The position numbers and the translations under genes are program-made. Below the pieces are notes generated by a model, which had not been told where the DNA came from, made no database searches, and was given only the letters and a program-made list of their open reading frames with translations. A stretch of DNA of 39,086 bases. It comes from Shewanella sp. c952 (GTDB taxonomy: Bacteria; Pseudomonadota; Gammaproteobacteria; Enterobacterales; Shewanellaceae). Positions 9,466 to 19,000 of the stretch are shown here, piece by piece. Location of the stretch: NCBI RefSeq assembly GCF_019654975.1, contig NZ_BPEW01000039.1, forward strand, positions 1-39,086, written 5' to 3'. Position 1 is the stretch's first letter; each line of letters opens with the position of its first letter.

Positions 9466-9786
9466 ATGAAATCTAAAATACTAGTTCTATTTGCTGGCCT
9501 GCTACTTAGCTTCAATGCCTTGGCTATTTCTCTTCAAGATGCTAAAGCACAAGGGTTAGTCGGAGAGCAGACCAATGGTTACCTCGGTCTTGTTCAAGCC
9601 TCAGCAGAGGCAAAAACGCTGGTCAGTTCGGTTAACGCTAAACGTAAATCTCACTATCAGAAAATAGCAAAGAAAAACAATATTTCACTGAATGATGTTG
9701 CCAAACTTGCTGCAGAAAAAGCGATTAAGGGCACCAAGAGAGGACAATACATTCAAACGCCCAGCGGTAAGTGGGTCAAGAAGTAA
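9466..9786 (+). CDS. ydbL: YdbL family periplasmic protein (DUF1318)
   Basis: Exported protein of 106 residues with a cleavable signal (MKSKILVLFAGLLLSFNALA). It continues ISLQDAKAQGLVGEQ and later GYLG, the conserved start of the DUF1318/YdbL family; E. coli YdbL has 108 residues. In E. coli YdbL is linked to YdbH-YnbE, where it was proposed to modulate the assembly of the YdbH-YnbE complex. AAGGAG lies eight bases before the ATG, a stronger site than those of the two upstream genes. It is the last gene of the operon, followed by a hairpin terminator at about 9821-9846. Confidence 0.9.
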   Translation: MKSKILVLFAGLLLSFNALAISLQDAKAQGLVGEQTNGYLGLVQASAEAKTLVSSVNAKRKSHYQKIAKKNNISLNDVAKLAAEKAIKGTKRGQYIQTPSGKWVKK

Positions 9787-9820
9787 CGTTATGACTTCGG
9801 TCTGCTTATAACAGTCATTG

Positions 9821-9846
9821 AAAAGCCCTTTAAATACGGGCTTTTT
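9821..9846. terminator. Terminator after ydbL
   Basis: AAAAGCCC, a 9-base loop, GGGCTTTTT. It lies between convergent genes and can serve both directions, since A residues precede the left arm. Confidence 0.85.
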
Positions 9847-9865
9847 AATGCATTTATGACGGTAA

Positions 9866-11023
9866 CTACTCGTCAGCACCGCTGTGAGCTGGCGCACTCA
9901 CCAAAGGATTAGCTTCGTCCTTAGCGTCATCACCTATGGCTTCCTTATCCCGACCATCCTCACTCTTGAGCCAAGTAATAAACAACTCATACCAAATAGC
10001 AAGAACCACAGCGCCAAGAAACAAACCTATTATCCCTGCGCTTATCATACCGCCAATAGCACCAATCAAAATAACGGGCATAGGCACATCAACACCGCGC
10101 CCCATTAACATTGGCTTTAAGAAGCTGTCAGAGACTCCGGCAATAATGACCCACACGGTAAATATTGTCGCCGGCGTAGAGTCATGCGTTGAGAAAACAT
10201 AAAATATCAACGGTAAAACCACCAATAACGGCGGCAATTGGGCAATACCCAATATGAACACAATAAAGGTAAATAATCCGGCAGCAGGAATGCTAAAGGT
10301 AAATAATGCTGAACCAATTAATATCGCTTGGATAAACGCCACGCCAACAACACCCAGCAACACACTTCGAATTGTCGCAGCAATTAACGTTGTCCACTCT
10401 TCACCGTGCTTGCCAACAACTTTCACTGCAACTGTGCTCACTGCAGCGGCTGACTTTTCAGCGTGCGCCATAAAGCCACCAGCAATCGCTAACGAAACAA
10501 TAAACATCACTAATGTGCCAACACCGCTACCTAAAACCCCAGCCATTGTGCCTACCGTGGCTTTAATTTGCGGTAGAAAGTGGATGACCGCTTTTTCAAG
10601 GTTGGTTGAAAAAAGTGCCCAGGCCTCAAATAGCTTGTCACCAATTAAAGGAATATCAGCAATTTTTTGAGTTGGACCTGGTATTTTAATCTCACCTGAC
10701 TGCAGTACCGCAATAGTATGGCTAACGCCATCAAATATTGAACTCGATACCAATACAAAAGGTGTAATGAGCAGAGTAATACTCGCCAACGCCAAAATAG
10801 TTGCCGCTAGTCCCCGCCGCCCTTTCAGCGCTCGCTCGAGCTTTTGGGTCAACGGCATCAGTGCCACTGCGATAATCGCTCCCCATAAAACAGGGATCAC
10901 AAAAGGCTTAATAATGTCATAGGTCCAAACGATTAAAATAAATAGCAAACCGATACGAATGGCTGACTCCATCATATTGGTAATAAACAGTTTGCTTTGA
11001 CTGTGCTGCATTGGATTTTCCAT
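9866..11023 (-). CDS. AI-2E family transporter (PerM/YdiK-type permease)
   Basis: Integral inner-membrane protein of about 385 residues in the AI-2E/UPF0118 family, whose members export or exchange small solutes; some act as Na+/H+ antiporters, and autoinducer transport applies to few. About seven or eight membrane spans are visible: a pair near the N-terminus (IGLLFILIVWTYDII, VIPVLWGAIIAVALMPL), then about residues 60-85 and 150-180. A final cluster contains FTFIVFILGIAQLPPLLVVLPLI and the family-typical PMLMGRG. I place the start at 11023 (MENPMQ), because AGGAA lies seven bases upstream and it begins one base after the stop of the preceding channel gene. An upstream in-frame start at 11065 would overlap that gene. 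The substrate is unknown. Confidence 0.82.
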   Translation of the reverse strand: MENPMQHSQSKLFITNMMESAIRIGLLFILIVWTYDIIKPFVIPVLWGAIIAVALMPLTQKLERALKGRRGLAATILALASITLLITPFVLVSSSIFDGVSHTIAVLQSGEIKIPGPTQKIADIPLIGDKLFEAWALFSTNLEKAVIHFLPQIKATVGTMAGVLGSGVGTLVMFIVSLAIAGGFMAHAEKSAAAVSTVAVKVVGKHGEEWTTLIAATIRSVLLGVVGVAFIQAILIGSALFTFSIPAAGLFTFIVFILGIAQLPPLLVVLPLIFYVFSTHDSTPATIFTVWVIIAGVSDSFLKPMLMGRGVDVPMPVILIGAIGGMISAGIIGLFLGAVVLAIWYELFITWLKSEDGRDKEAIGDDAKDEANPLVSAPAHSGADE

Positions 11024-11024
11024 A

Positions 11025-11702
11025 TTAACGTTCCTGTTCTGAGACTTTTTGAGCCAATCCAGCACTCACCAAACTTGCAACAACAATTGCCATGTAAAAC
11101 ACACCAGCAATTGCCTCTAAATATACAACAACCTGCGCAAAAGGCGTATTAGGGCTAATGTCGCCATAACCCAAAGTCGTTAATGTTACAAAACTAAAAT
11201 AAGCCATCTGTGAAAAGTTTTGCCCCCAAGGCACTTGGTCTATTCCGCCAAATGCGCTTGGAGAAAAGGCTAGAATTAACAAATAAACTAAAGCCCACTG
11301 TAATCCAAGCAATAGAAATAACGCTATCGAACCCACCACCTTGTTACTATCGACTGAGCCTGAAAACAAAATTTGCCTGCAAATAGAGCTAAATGTGCCC
11401 CAAAAAAAAGCAAACATTAGCAATAACATCATCGAATTAAGATGGGGAATTAACACTAGCTTTTTAAGTACCACTAAAGCAATCCAAATGATGATCAACG
11501 TCTGCATAAAGCGCTTCCAGCTCTTATCAATCCCTAGACTCACCACACAGACTAAAAAGGTCACCGCAATGATCCCTTCAAGGATAGACTCCACCATACC
11601 TGCAGCCACACTTTTAATCAGAGAAGCACTCAGTAGCATAATCACCAGCGCAGCGGTCATATAATAAAAATTGTTGTCTTTATTAATTTTTCGTTCAATC
11701 AA
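11025..11702 (-). CDS. Two-pore-domain-like potassium channel protein
   Basis: Membrane protein of 225 residues with a C-terminal ion-channel pore (Ion_trans_2 type). The potassium selectivity filter TLTTLGYGD lies around residues 173-181, between two membrane helices. Three or four further N-terminal helices precede it. There is no cytoplasmic RCK/TrkA domain or cyclic-nucleotide domain, so gating is unknown. The start is TTG, supported by AAGGA nine bases upstream; the first ATG would be 14 codons later. The stop codon is one base before the AI-2E permease start, so the two are probably translationally coupled. K+ selectivity follows from the GYGD filter; the physiological role is inference. 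Confidence 0.83.
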   Translation of the reverse strand: MIERKINKDNNFYYMTAALVIMLLSASLIKSVAAGMVESILEGIIAVTFLVCVVSLGIDKSWKRFMQTLIIIWIALVVLKKLVLIPHLNSMMLLLMFAFFWGTFSSICRQILFSGSVDSNKVVGSIALFLLLGLQWALVYLLILAFSPSAFGGIDQVPWGQNFSQMAYFSFVTLTTLGYGDISPNTPFAQVVVYLEAIAGVFYMAIVVASLVSAGLAQKVSEQER

Positions 11703-12013
11703 TCGATACGGTCCTTAAATGCATTGGTTCTAAGTATTGGCTTACCTTTAAACATCGCACAAATTTCTTATAGGTCAATGTTTAATCTGACATAAATGCT
11801 GAATTAAATTTAACACACGCACAGGCATCCTCGGAAATAATTAAAGGATTACTTTTACAAACCTGAACGTTGTTAAAGCAGCACAAAGACAACTTTGTCA
11901 AAGCTCTCGAGGCAATGGGGCTTAATCCTTTATTCATTGTGATCCATAATGAATAAAGGCCTAAGGTGAAAACCTTAGGCCTTTATTTTTGCTCACTTTA
12001 AACAAATGGATCA
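11703..12013. other. Intergenic region with promoter side of the channel gene and a terminator
   Basis: About 310 bp without a gene. The right part holds the strong terminator at 11952-11990. The left part must contain the minus-strand promoter of the channel/permease pair. A short symmetric stretch around 11886-11902 (GACAACTTTGTC) was noted without a function. Confidence 0.5.
11952..11990. terminator. Strong terminator after the winged-helix regulator gene
   Basis: A 16-bp perfect stem (AATAAAGGCCTAAGGT) closed by a GAAA tetraloop and followed by Ts. It lies just beyond the regulator stop codon; the A/T flanks allow function on either strand. Confidence 0.88.
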
Positions 12014-13549
12014 TCAACTTTTATCTTCTACAACAGACTCCAGCTGGCTTTGCAGCTTGAGTCTCATTTTGCTCAAATCACTATAAAACAACAGACTTTC
12101 TGCAATATCCAACACTCTAGGTGTACCAGATTCATGCAAGGCTTGATAGTAAAACTCCTCTGCCGATGCAGGATTACCAAAGGACTCCGCCAATTTGGCT
12201 CTCAAAACAAACGTCATAATTGTATTGTGTGTATGAGGGATTTTATTCAGATATTGCACCGCTTCGATGGGCAGATCTTTAGATAATGCATGTAGAGCCA
12301 TCGCTTCGTAGACTTTAAAAGATTCAGGTGAATCCGTTAGCAACGGTAAAACCTTCTCAAAATCACTGTTAAGCGCATTAATACTATCAATTGATAAATT
12401 TGACTTACCTAAATACGCTATTGCCATGTTGTAGGTATAATTCATCGATAACAGGTAATGGCTTGTAGGCTCAATTTCTAGCGCTTTCGCCAATAAATCA
12501 ACCGCATCAAACTGCTTATCATAACTATGTAAAGTGCCAATAGCTTCAAGTGATAATGCTAATGCTGCTGGCTCTGTGGGCATCTCACGTAAAACCAAAT
12601 CTATTTCAGATTTGGCAATATCGATATTAAAGGCATCGAGCACGTCATCGAGCATCAACTTTATACTGCGTTTTAAATGCTCTTCACTGATGGGGTACTT
12701 TCTATCAAGATGCTGGTAGTTAGATATTTTGTTAAAGTATTCAATATTCACATAATCGATACCGTTCTCCCGAGTGACGATAAAAGACAGCTTTTTGGCT
12801 GCTTTCGAATGGTCTTTCGGATTAAAGGAAACTCGATAGTTAACATTATATTTAAGATATTCAATAACCTTAAAAATAATTCCATTCTGTAAAGAAGCGT
12901 TATCAAGCGAATTATCAATCGATGCCTCAATAAATCTAGGCTCTAAAGCACCATAAACAACAGTTTCTACTGACGGCTGTTTGGCAATATCTGAACGATT
13001 GAAAAACGCCACCACAACAACCACAGCAATTAAAGCACCGACCATCGACAATAAGCTAGAAAACCGTACACTCTTTGCTGGTTTTACAGCAGTAGCGGAT
13101 TTTTCATCTTCGTTAGTTTGCTTGGGGGGAACTTTTTCTTTAGCCGCAACGCTGTTATTTTGCTCAGTGTTGACCTCTAATATCTTAGGCGTAGCGCTTT
13201 GGATTGTTGGTTCATGTTTAGCTTCGTTGACCACTTCCACGTCAGCATCAAGCTTATAGCCACGTTTAGGGACAGTGATGATGTACCCTTGTAAATGTTG
13301 ATTATTAGTCTTAAGTATTTTTCGAAGCTCGAAAATGGCTTGGGTAATGACTTGATCTGTAAGGATAGAGCCTTTCCATACATGATCGATTATTTCATCA
13401 CGACTCAGTGTTGTTCTTGGGTTGTCACAAAGAAAAAGTAGCAGGTTGGATAAACGATTGTCTATTAAGATCTCTTGCTCATCGAGAACAAGCCTATTTT
13501 CATGAGGTACAAAAAACCAATTATCAATCCTATAACTTTGCTTTTGCAT
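12014..13549 (-). CDS. ToxR/CadC-like membrane-bound winged-helix regulator
   Basis: One-component transcription regulator of 511 residues. Residues 5-100 form an OmpR-type winged helix (LFLCDNPRTTLSRDEIIDHVWKG, then VITQAIFELRKILK and the wing VPKRGYKL). This is the layout of ToxR and CadC, which have a DNA-binding domain directly at the N-terminus and no phospho-receiver. A hydrophilic linker follows, then one membrane helix at about residues 163-183. The remaining roughly 320 residues are periplasmic, with helical TPR-like repeats in about 330-500. The protein therefore probably senses a periplasmic signal and binds DNA from the membrane. AGGA lies about seven bases before the ATG. Two small exported protein genes lie upstream on the same strand and may be linked to it. 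Its targets are not evident. Confidence 0.85.
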   Translation of the reverse strand: MQKQSYRIDNWFFVPHENRLVLDEQEILIDNRLSNLLLFLCDNPRTTLSRDEIIDHVWKGSILTDQVITQAIFELRKILKTNNQHLQGYIITVPKRGYKLDADVEVVNEAKHEPTIQSATPKILEVNTEQNNSVAAKEKVPPKQTNEDEKSATAVKPAKSVRFSSLLSMVGALIAVVVVVAFFNRSDIAKQPSVETVVYGALEPRFIEASIDNSLDNASLQNGIIFKVIEYLKYNVNYRVSFNPKDHSKAAKKLSFIVTRENGIDYVNIEYFNKISNYQHLDRKYPISEEHLKRSIKLMLDDVLDAFNIDIAKSEIDLVLREMPTEPAALALSLEAIGTLHSYDKQFDAVDLLAKALEIEPTSHYLLSMNYTYNMAIAYLGKSNLSIDSINALNSDFEKVLPLLTDSPESFKVYEAMALHALSKDLPIEAVQYLNKIPHTHNTIMTFVLRAKLAESFGNPASAEEFYYQALHESGTPRVLDIAESLLFYSDLSKMRLKLQSQLESVVEDKS

Positions 13550-13622
13550 CTAATGTCCTAACGTCCTGTCTCTTTAGGATTATACTAGGCGGTTTTGAGG
13601 AAAAATCAATAACCTATCTAAG

Positions 13623-13657
13623 TCCCAGGAATATAGAGTATTCAAATTTCCCTGGGA
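13623..13657. repeat. Inverted repeat TCCCAGG ... CCTGGGA
   Basis: Two 7-bp complementary arms separated by 21 bp, lying between the small exported protein gene and the regulator gene. No T-run follows on either strand. It may be a weak terminator stem for the upstream gene or an operator site for the regulator gene. Confidence 0.4.
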
Positions 13658-13695
13658 TTGCATAGACAGCTTGTTCGCAAATTAAGTGTTAACGA

Positions 13696-14040
13696 CTAAC
13701 CAATACCTTTGATGAAAACCACTTCATCGCCTTTATCAACCACATCAACTTTGCCAGTCTCTATTAACTTAGTTTCGACAACAATCGACTGTTTACCTTC
13801 AACCTTAGGTTGGCCTGTTGCAGCATCAATGACAATTGCAGCGCCCACTACCGCCCCAAACGCAGCCCAAGGATTAGCTTGGTAACCCGGTGAAACCACT
13901 ACTGCGTGATGGTGATTATTTACAACAACAGTATTGTTATTTCCACAATACCGACTGCCATTGACCCAGCGACAACCTGCAAAACTTGACGAGCTAAAAA
14001 CAATAAGCATAACGCTGCATATAAATATAGATTTTTTCAT
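13696..14040 (-). CDS. Small exported protein of unknown function
   Basis: Exported protein of 114 residues with a clear signal peptide (MKKSIFICSVMLIVFSSSSFA). The mature part starts with two Cys residues (GCRWVNGSRYCG), which could form a disulfide. A Val/His-rich stretch (VVVNNHHHAVVV) follows, then a hydrophobic Gly/Ala segment (about residues 58-75) resembling a glycine-zipper, and a charged C-terminal beta-like region. I do not recognise a family. It lies 70 bp downstream of another exported protein gene on the same strand, and upstream of the membrane-bound regulator. A shared role in envelope response is conceivable, but nothing in the sequence proves it. Confidence 0.65.
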   Translation of the reverse strand: MKKSIFICSVMLIVFSSSSFAGCRWVNGSRYCGNNNTVVVNNHHHAVVVSPGYQANPWAAFGAVVGAAIVIDAATGQPKVEGKQSIVVETKLIETGKVDVVDKGDEVVFIKGIG

Positions 14041-14110
14041 AATATTTCCAAAATATAGAGATGGCAGTACTTTAGTGTTAAAGTTGAATACTGCTTACAA
14101 ATAAATAGCA

Positions 14111-14575
14111 CTAAAGGCTATACTCAGTGACCTTTGCAATATATTCACTAAAGCCATGATAGTATTTATCGCCCTTTAGTAATGTGGTTGAGAAATATGC
14201 AGGCTGATTATTATCTAGGTGTTGTTCAACATTATCAGTCAAGTCTTTCAATCCATTAATGCTGTATATGTAATATGATTTAGTTTCATGCAAGTCTAAT
14301 TCAACAGCCTCTTTATCAGTGACTCTTTTGATAATCTCGTACTCAGACATATACTCAGTCTCTTCAGTAATATCGTCAAAAGAGTCAGATACTGTCGCGA
14401 CATAAACATTGTCGTTTATTTCAACCTGCTCAAGTTGATTCATCTTCTTATTAAATATTTTTATATCTCCTTTATCATTATCAATACTTGCAGCGTTGGC
14501 AGATAAAGATGTTATAGCAACTAATATTAAAGCGGCACTTTTAAATGCGAAAGTGCGAGAGTTAGCGTTTCTCAT
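14111..14575 (-). CDS. Exported protein of unknown function
   Basis: Protein of 154 residues with an N-terminal signal peptide (charged start MRNANSRTFAFK, hydrophobic core, ANA cleavage near residue 29). The mature chain is acidic and polar (DNDKGDIKIFNKK, then DSFDDITEETEYMSEYE). Tyr-rich segments are found near the C-terminus. No Cys, no catalytic motif and no named domain were recognised. It appears to be the first of the two small exported genes on this strand, divergent from the RND efflux genes across a very AT-rich intergenic stretch. Confidence 0.6.
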   Translation of the reverse strand: MRNANSRTFAFKSAALILVAITSLSANAASIDNDKGDIKIFNKKMNQLEQVEINDNVYVATVSDSFDDITEETEYMSEYEIIKRVTDKEAVELDLHETKSYYIYSINGLKDLTDNVEQHLDNNQPAYFSTTLLKGDKYYHGFSEYIAKVTEYSL

Positions 14576-14867
14576 AATGTTTCCTGTTAAAGTAAGTGAC
14601 TAACCAGTTGTTAGCTTGCCGACAATTCTACGCCACTAGCACTGTAATACATCAAAGAAGCATAACCAAAAAATAAACCTCACAAATTATATATCAAGCT
14701 ACTGTATATAATGGGTTTTATTTACCAATTCATTGCAAAAACAAAAATATAAAATGGATAAAAAAAACCAACGACGTTCTCAAAAAAAGAATCAATATAT
14801 CTTTTATCAAACGGTTATTTTTTACTGATTTCTTTATTCTGCAATGCCATTAATCTAGCGCCAAGTT
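14576..14867. other. AT-rich divergent promoter region
   Basis: About 290 bp of very AT-rich DNA with A-tracts, between the exported protein gene and the efflux adaptor gene. It should hold promoters for both directions; several TATAAT-like strings make exact placement arbitrary. The A-tracts would favour curved DNA and nucleoid-protein binding. No gene or RNA fold was recognised. Confidence 0.45.
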
Positions 14868-14924
14868 ATGAGTTCTGACAATGAACAGAATCATTATCAA
14901 CACCTTTATATAAGCGAGAACATA

Positions 14925-16088
14925 ATGTCTAAGAAAGCTACCCTCATCGCCGCAACATCAATGGTAACTATTGTTGTAGTTGTATTTGGTTTTAACACAT
15001 TCAAGCAAAACATGATTAAAACTAAACTTGCTGCATATAAACCAGCTCCAGCGGCAGTAACGTCTACCATTGTTAATAACAGCAACTGGAAAGAAACAAT
15101 CAGTGCTGTTGGCCATATATCTGCTGACCAACAAGTTAATATTACTCCGCAGCTATCAGGACAGGTTCGTAGTATATCATTTAAGTCAGGTGATATTGTA
15201 GAACAGGGTAGCATGCTAGTTCAATTAGATGACCGATTACTCCAAGCTAACAAAAAAACGAGCATGGCTAATTTAAAACTTTCGCAAATTGAATACCAAC
15301 GCCAATTAAAGCTATTGAAAACACACAGCACATCACAAGATTCTGTTGATACTGCTGCAGCGACATTAGCAACAAGTCAAGCCGACGTTGAGTATATTAA
15401 AACTCAAATTAACTTTATGCAGGTAAAAGCACCTTTCTCAGGAAAAGTTGGTATAAGGCAAGTCAACAAAGGTGATTACATCCAGCCTGGTACCACTGTT
15501 GTTGAATTACAGAACCTGAGTGAACAATACATTGACTTCTCTATCCCAGAGATACAGTTAGCCAATGTCGCTTTAGCGCAAACAGTGACTTTTACAACTG
15601 ATACTTACAAAGGCCAAAGTTTTGTTGCCCACATTACAGCGATTCAACCTTCTGTGGATAGCCAATCACACAACCTGGATATTCGCGCCAAAGTAGACCA
15701 GAGTTCTACCACTAACAAAGCCTCATTTATTTCAGGCATGTATGTAGAAGCAACGATTGATACGGCTAACAAGTTAACCCTTATTCCTGTGCCTAATATT
15801 GCGGTTAATTATTCGCTATATGGAGATTCTGTTTACGTTCTAAAAGCAGATTCTAAAGTCGCCAGTAAGGATAACAGCAAGTTATTTCTATATAACGTAG
15901 AACGTCGCGCAGTAACGACCGGTGAAGAAAGAAACGGTCTAGTCGGTGTTACGTCAGGACTTAAAGCCGGTGACCAGATAATCACCTCGAATACTCAGAG
16001 CTTAAAAGATGGCGCACAGGTATTGGTAAACAACAGTCGTCCATTTACCCAAACAGCATCAGATACAACCAACAAAGGTGAGAAATAA
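14925..16088 (+). CDS. RND efflux periplasmic adaptor (membrane fusion protein)
   Basis: Adaptor subunit, about 387 residues, that links an inner-membrane RND pump to an outer-membrane channel. An N-terminal membrane anchor (about residues 4-24) is followed by a split lipoyl domain (QVNITPQLSGQVRSISFKSGDIVEQGSMLVQLD, shown in parts at about residues 65-97). Then come a helical hairpin, the second lipoyl half (VKAPFSGKVGIRQVNKGDYI) and beta-barrel and membrane-proximal domains. I prefer the ATG at 14925, because the reading begins with a normal anchor and has a GA-rich site upstream. A start at 14868 would add 19 polar residues. It lies five bases upstream of the pump gene, as a two-gene operon. 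No Cys lipobox is present, so anchoring is by the helix. Confidence 0.9.
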   Translation: MSKKATLIAATSMVTIVVVVFGFNTFKQNMIKTKLAAYKPAPAAVTSTIVNNSNWKETISAVGHISADQQVNITPQLSGQVRSISFKSGDIVEQGSMLVQLDDRLLQANKKTSMANLKLSQIEYQRQLKLLKTHSTSQDSVDTAAATLATSQADVEYIKTQINFMQVKAPFSGKVGIRQVNKGDYIQPGTTVVELQNLSEQYIDFSIPEIQLANVALAQTVTFTTDTYKGQSFVAHITAIQPSVDSQSHNLDIRAKVDQSSTTNKASFISGMYVEATIDTANKLTLIPVPNIAVNYSLYGDSVYVLKADSKVASKDNSKLFLYNVERRAVTTGEERNGLVGVTSGLKAGDQIITSNTQSLKDGAQVLVNNSRPFTQTASDTTNKGEK

Positions 16089-16092
16089 TCCA

Positions 16093-19000
16093 ATGAATTT
16101 TACCGACTTATTTATTAAACGCCCAGTACTTGCAACAGTGCTAAGTCTCATGCTGTTGGTGTTAGGCCTTAAAGCTTTTGGCATGATGCAAGTGCGTCAA
16201 TACCCAGAACTAGAAACTGGTGTGATTACCATTACCACACAATACCCTGGTGCCAGCGCTTCAAGTGTACAAGGTTACGTGACTCAACCATTACAAGCTC
16301 AAATCGCTCAGACTGCCGGTATCGACTATATGACATCGGACAGCAGCTTAGGTAAATCACTGATTACGGTCTATCTAAAATTAGATTACCCGTCAGACAA
16401 AGCTCTGACAGAAATTTTGTCACTCGTGCAACAGGTTAAATACCGTTTGCCAGCTGGTGTATTAGATCCGAGTATTTTGAAATCTACTTCGCAATCACCG
16501 ATCTTATACCTGTCATTTTCGAGTGATACCTTAGCAACGGAACAGATCTCGGACTATATTAGCCGTGTGGTTAAGCCAACAATATCTACAGTTAGTGGTG
16601 TGTCTAAAACTGACATTTTAGGCCAGCGTGACTTTGCAATGCGCATCTGGTTAAACCCAACTAAAATGGCCGCTTTTGGCATCACAGCATCTGATGTGCA
16701 AAATGCTATCAAAGGCAACAATGCAGTAAGTGCTGCAGGTAAAGTAAAAGACCAATATATTGAAGTTGATATTAATGCTCACACTGATGCAGCATCAGTT
16801 GCAGAGTTTAAAAATATCACGCTTAAAGCAAGCGATGGTCACCTCATTCATATGCAAGATGTTGCAACGGTAGAACTCGGTGCCAACACTTATGACACCG
16901 AAGTTAACTTTAACGGTAAACCAGCGGTTCTGACTGCGATAAGCAATACATCAAACTCTAATCCGCTTAACGTGGCTGCTGATGTTTACACGGTTTTGCC
17001 AAGTATTATCGATAGTTTACCAGCAGGAATGGAAGCGAATGTTGTTTATGACTCAACCAAATATATTCAAACCTCAATCGATGAGGTAGCTAAAACACTG
17101 ATAGAAGCAGCTCTTATTGTTGTTATCGTTATTTTTGCTTTCTTAGGTTCAATGCGAGCAATGATGATCCCATTAGTGACCATTCCACTGTCTCTAATTG
17201 GCTCTATGTTTTTCATGCTTGCAATGGGTTTCAGTATTAACATTTTGACCCTGTTGGCCATGGTGCTTGCTATTTCATTGGTAGTTGATGACGCGATTGT
17301 CGTTGTTGAAAATACTTTCCGTCACTTAGAAGATGGAACCGATCCGGTAAAAGCAGCCATTATCAGTGCCCGTGAAATTGCAGGCCCGGTATTTGCGATG
17401 ACGATTACGTTGGCTGCAGTTTATGCCCCAATTGGTTTTATGGGCGGTCTAACAGGTAAATTATTTACCGAGTTTGCCTTTACCTTAGTCGGTGCAGTGC
17501 TTATTTCAGGTTTCCTTGCACTGACTCTGACACCTATGATGTGTTCAAAAGTACTGTCACAAAAGACGCTGGAAGGTAAACTCGTTAAGAAAATCGACGG
17601 CATCATTGAAGTTGTCACTCAGTACTATACCCGTATGCTAAATGTCGTCGTTGATAACAGAAAGTTAGTATGGCCTTTCGCTGGCACGATATTAGTTGCG
17701 TTGGTATTTATGTTTACTCATACCGCTTCAGAGCTTGCACCACAAGAAGATCAGGGTGTAATGATCATGATGGGTAAGGGTCCAACAACAGCGAATACTG
17801 ATTATCTTAATCACTTTACTCAGCCGTTAACTGAAATTGTAAACTCTTACCCAGAGAAAGATATGGATATGATGGTCAACGGTTATCAGAACGACCAAAC
17901 ATTCTTTGGCCTTGCGGTACTAAAAGATTGGAGTGAACGTGATGCGTCAGCTAAAGACATCATGAACCGATTCCAAAAGGATGTTAGTACAGTTCCTGGC
18001 GTGCAAGTTTATACTTTCTCACCACCAGATTTACCCGGAACTGCGCAGGGTTTACCGTTCCAAATGATCCTGAAAACACCTACTGGGAGTTATGAAGATC
18101 TATACAAGTACGCCGAGAAAATGAAAGATTACGCCATAAAAAGCGGTAAGTTTCTTTATGTACAGAACGACTTAGACTTTAGCAAACCACAGGTAGAAGT
18201 CAGTATTAACCGTGATAAAGCCGCTCTAATGAATGTTGACACACAGCAAATTGGTTTAGTGTTATCACGTTACTTAAGTGAAGGCTTCGTCAACTACTTC
18301 GCATTAAATGAGCGCAGCTATCAGGTGATTACTCAAGTGCCACAAAGTGACCGTCGTATTGCGAAAGATCTGAAGCAGTACTACGTGAAGTCGGCAAATG
18401 GCCAAATGGTCGCATTAGCCTCGCTGGTTACCATCACTAAGAGCGTTCAACCATCAGCCGTTGATCAATTTCAGCAGCTTAATAGCGCAATGATTGAAGC
18501 TAAAATGATGCCTGGCGTGAGTATTGGTGAAGCTTATACAGTGATGGCAGAGGCAGCTGAGCAGATATTGCCAAAGTCATACAGCACTGATGCATCTGGC
18601 CAGTTACGTCAGTTCTTAGAAGAAGGTTCGTCATTAGTCGCGACATTCTTCTTAGCGATTATCATTATTTACTTAGTATTGGCAGCACAGTTCGAAAGCT
18701 TTAGAGACCCACTAGTTGTGTTAACCAGTGTGCCATTGTCAATTTTTGGCGCAATGTTACCGCTTTACTTTGGTCTTGATACATTGAATATTTATACCGA
18801 AGTAGGCTTGGTTACTTTGATAGGATTGATTAGTAAACACGGTATTCTAATTGTTGAGTTTGCTAACCAACTGCAAGCTGAAAACGGTTACAGTAAACGT
18901 GAAGCTGCGGTAAAAGCTGCTGCAGTAAGACTTAGACCAGTACTAATGACAACAGCAGCAATGGTTATTGGTGTTGTACCGTTACTTGTCGCCGTAGGTG

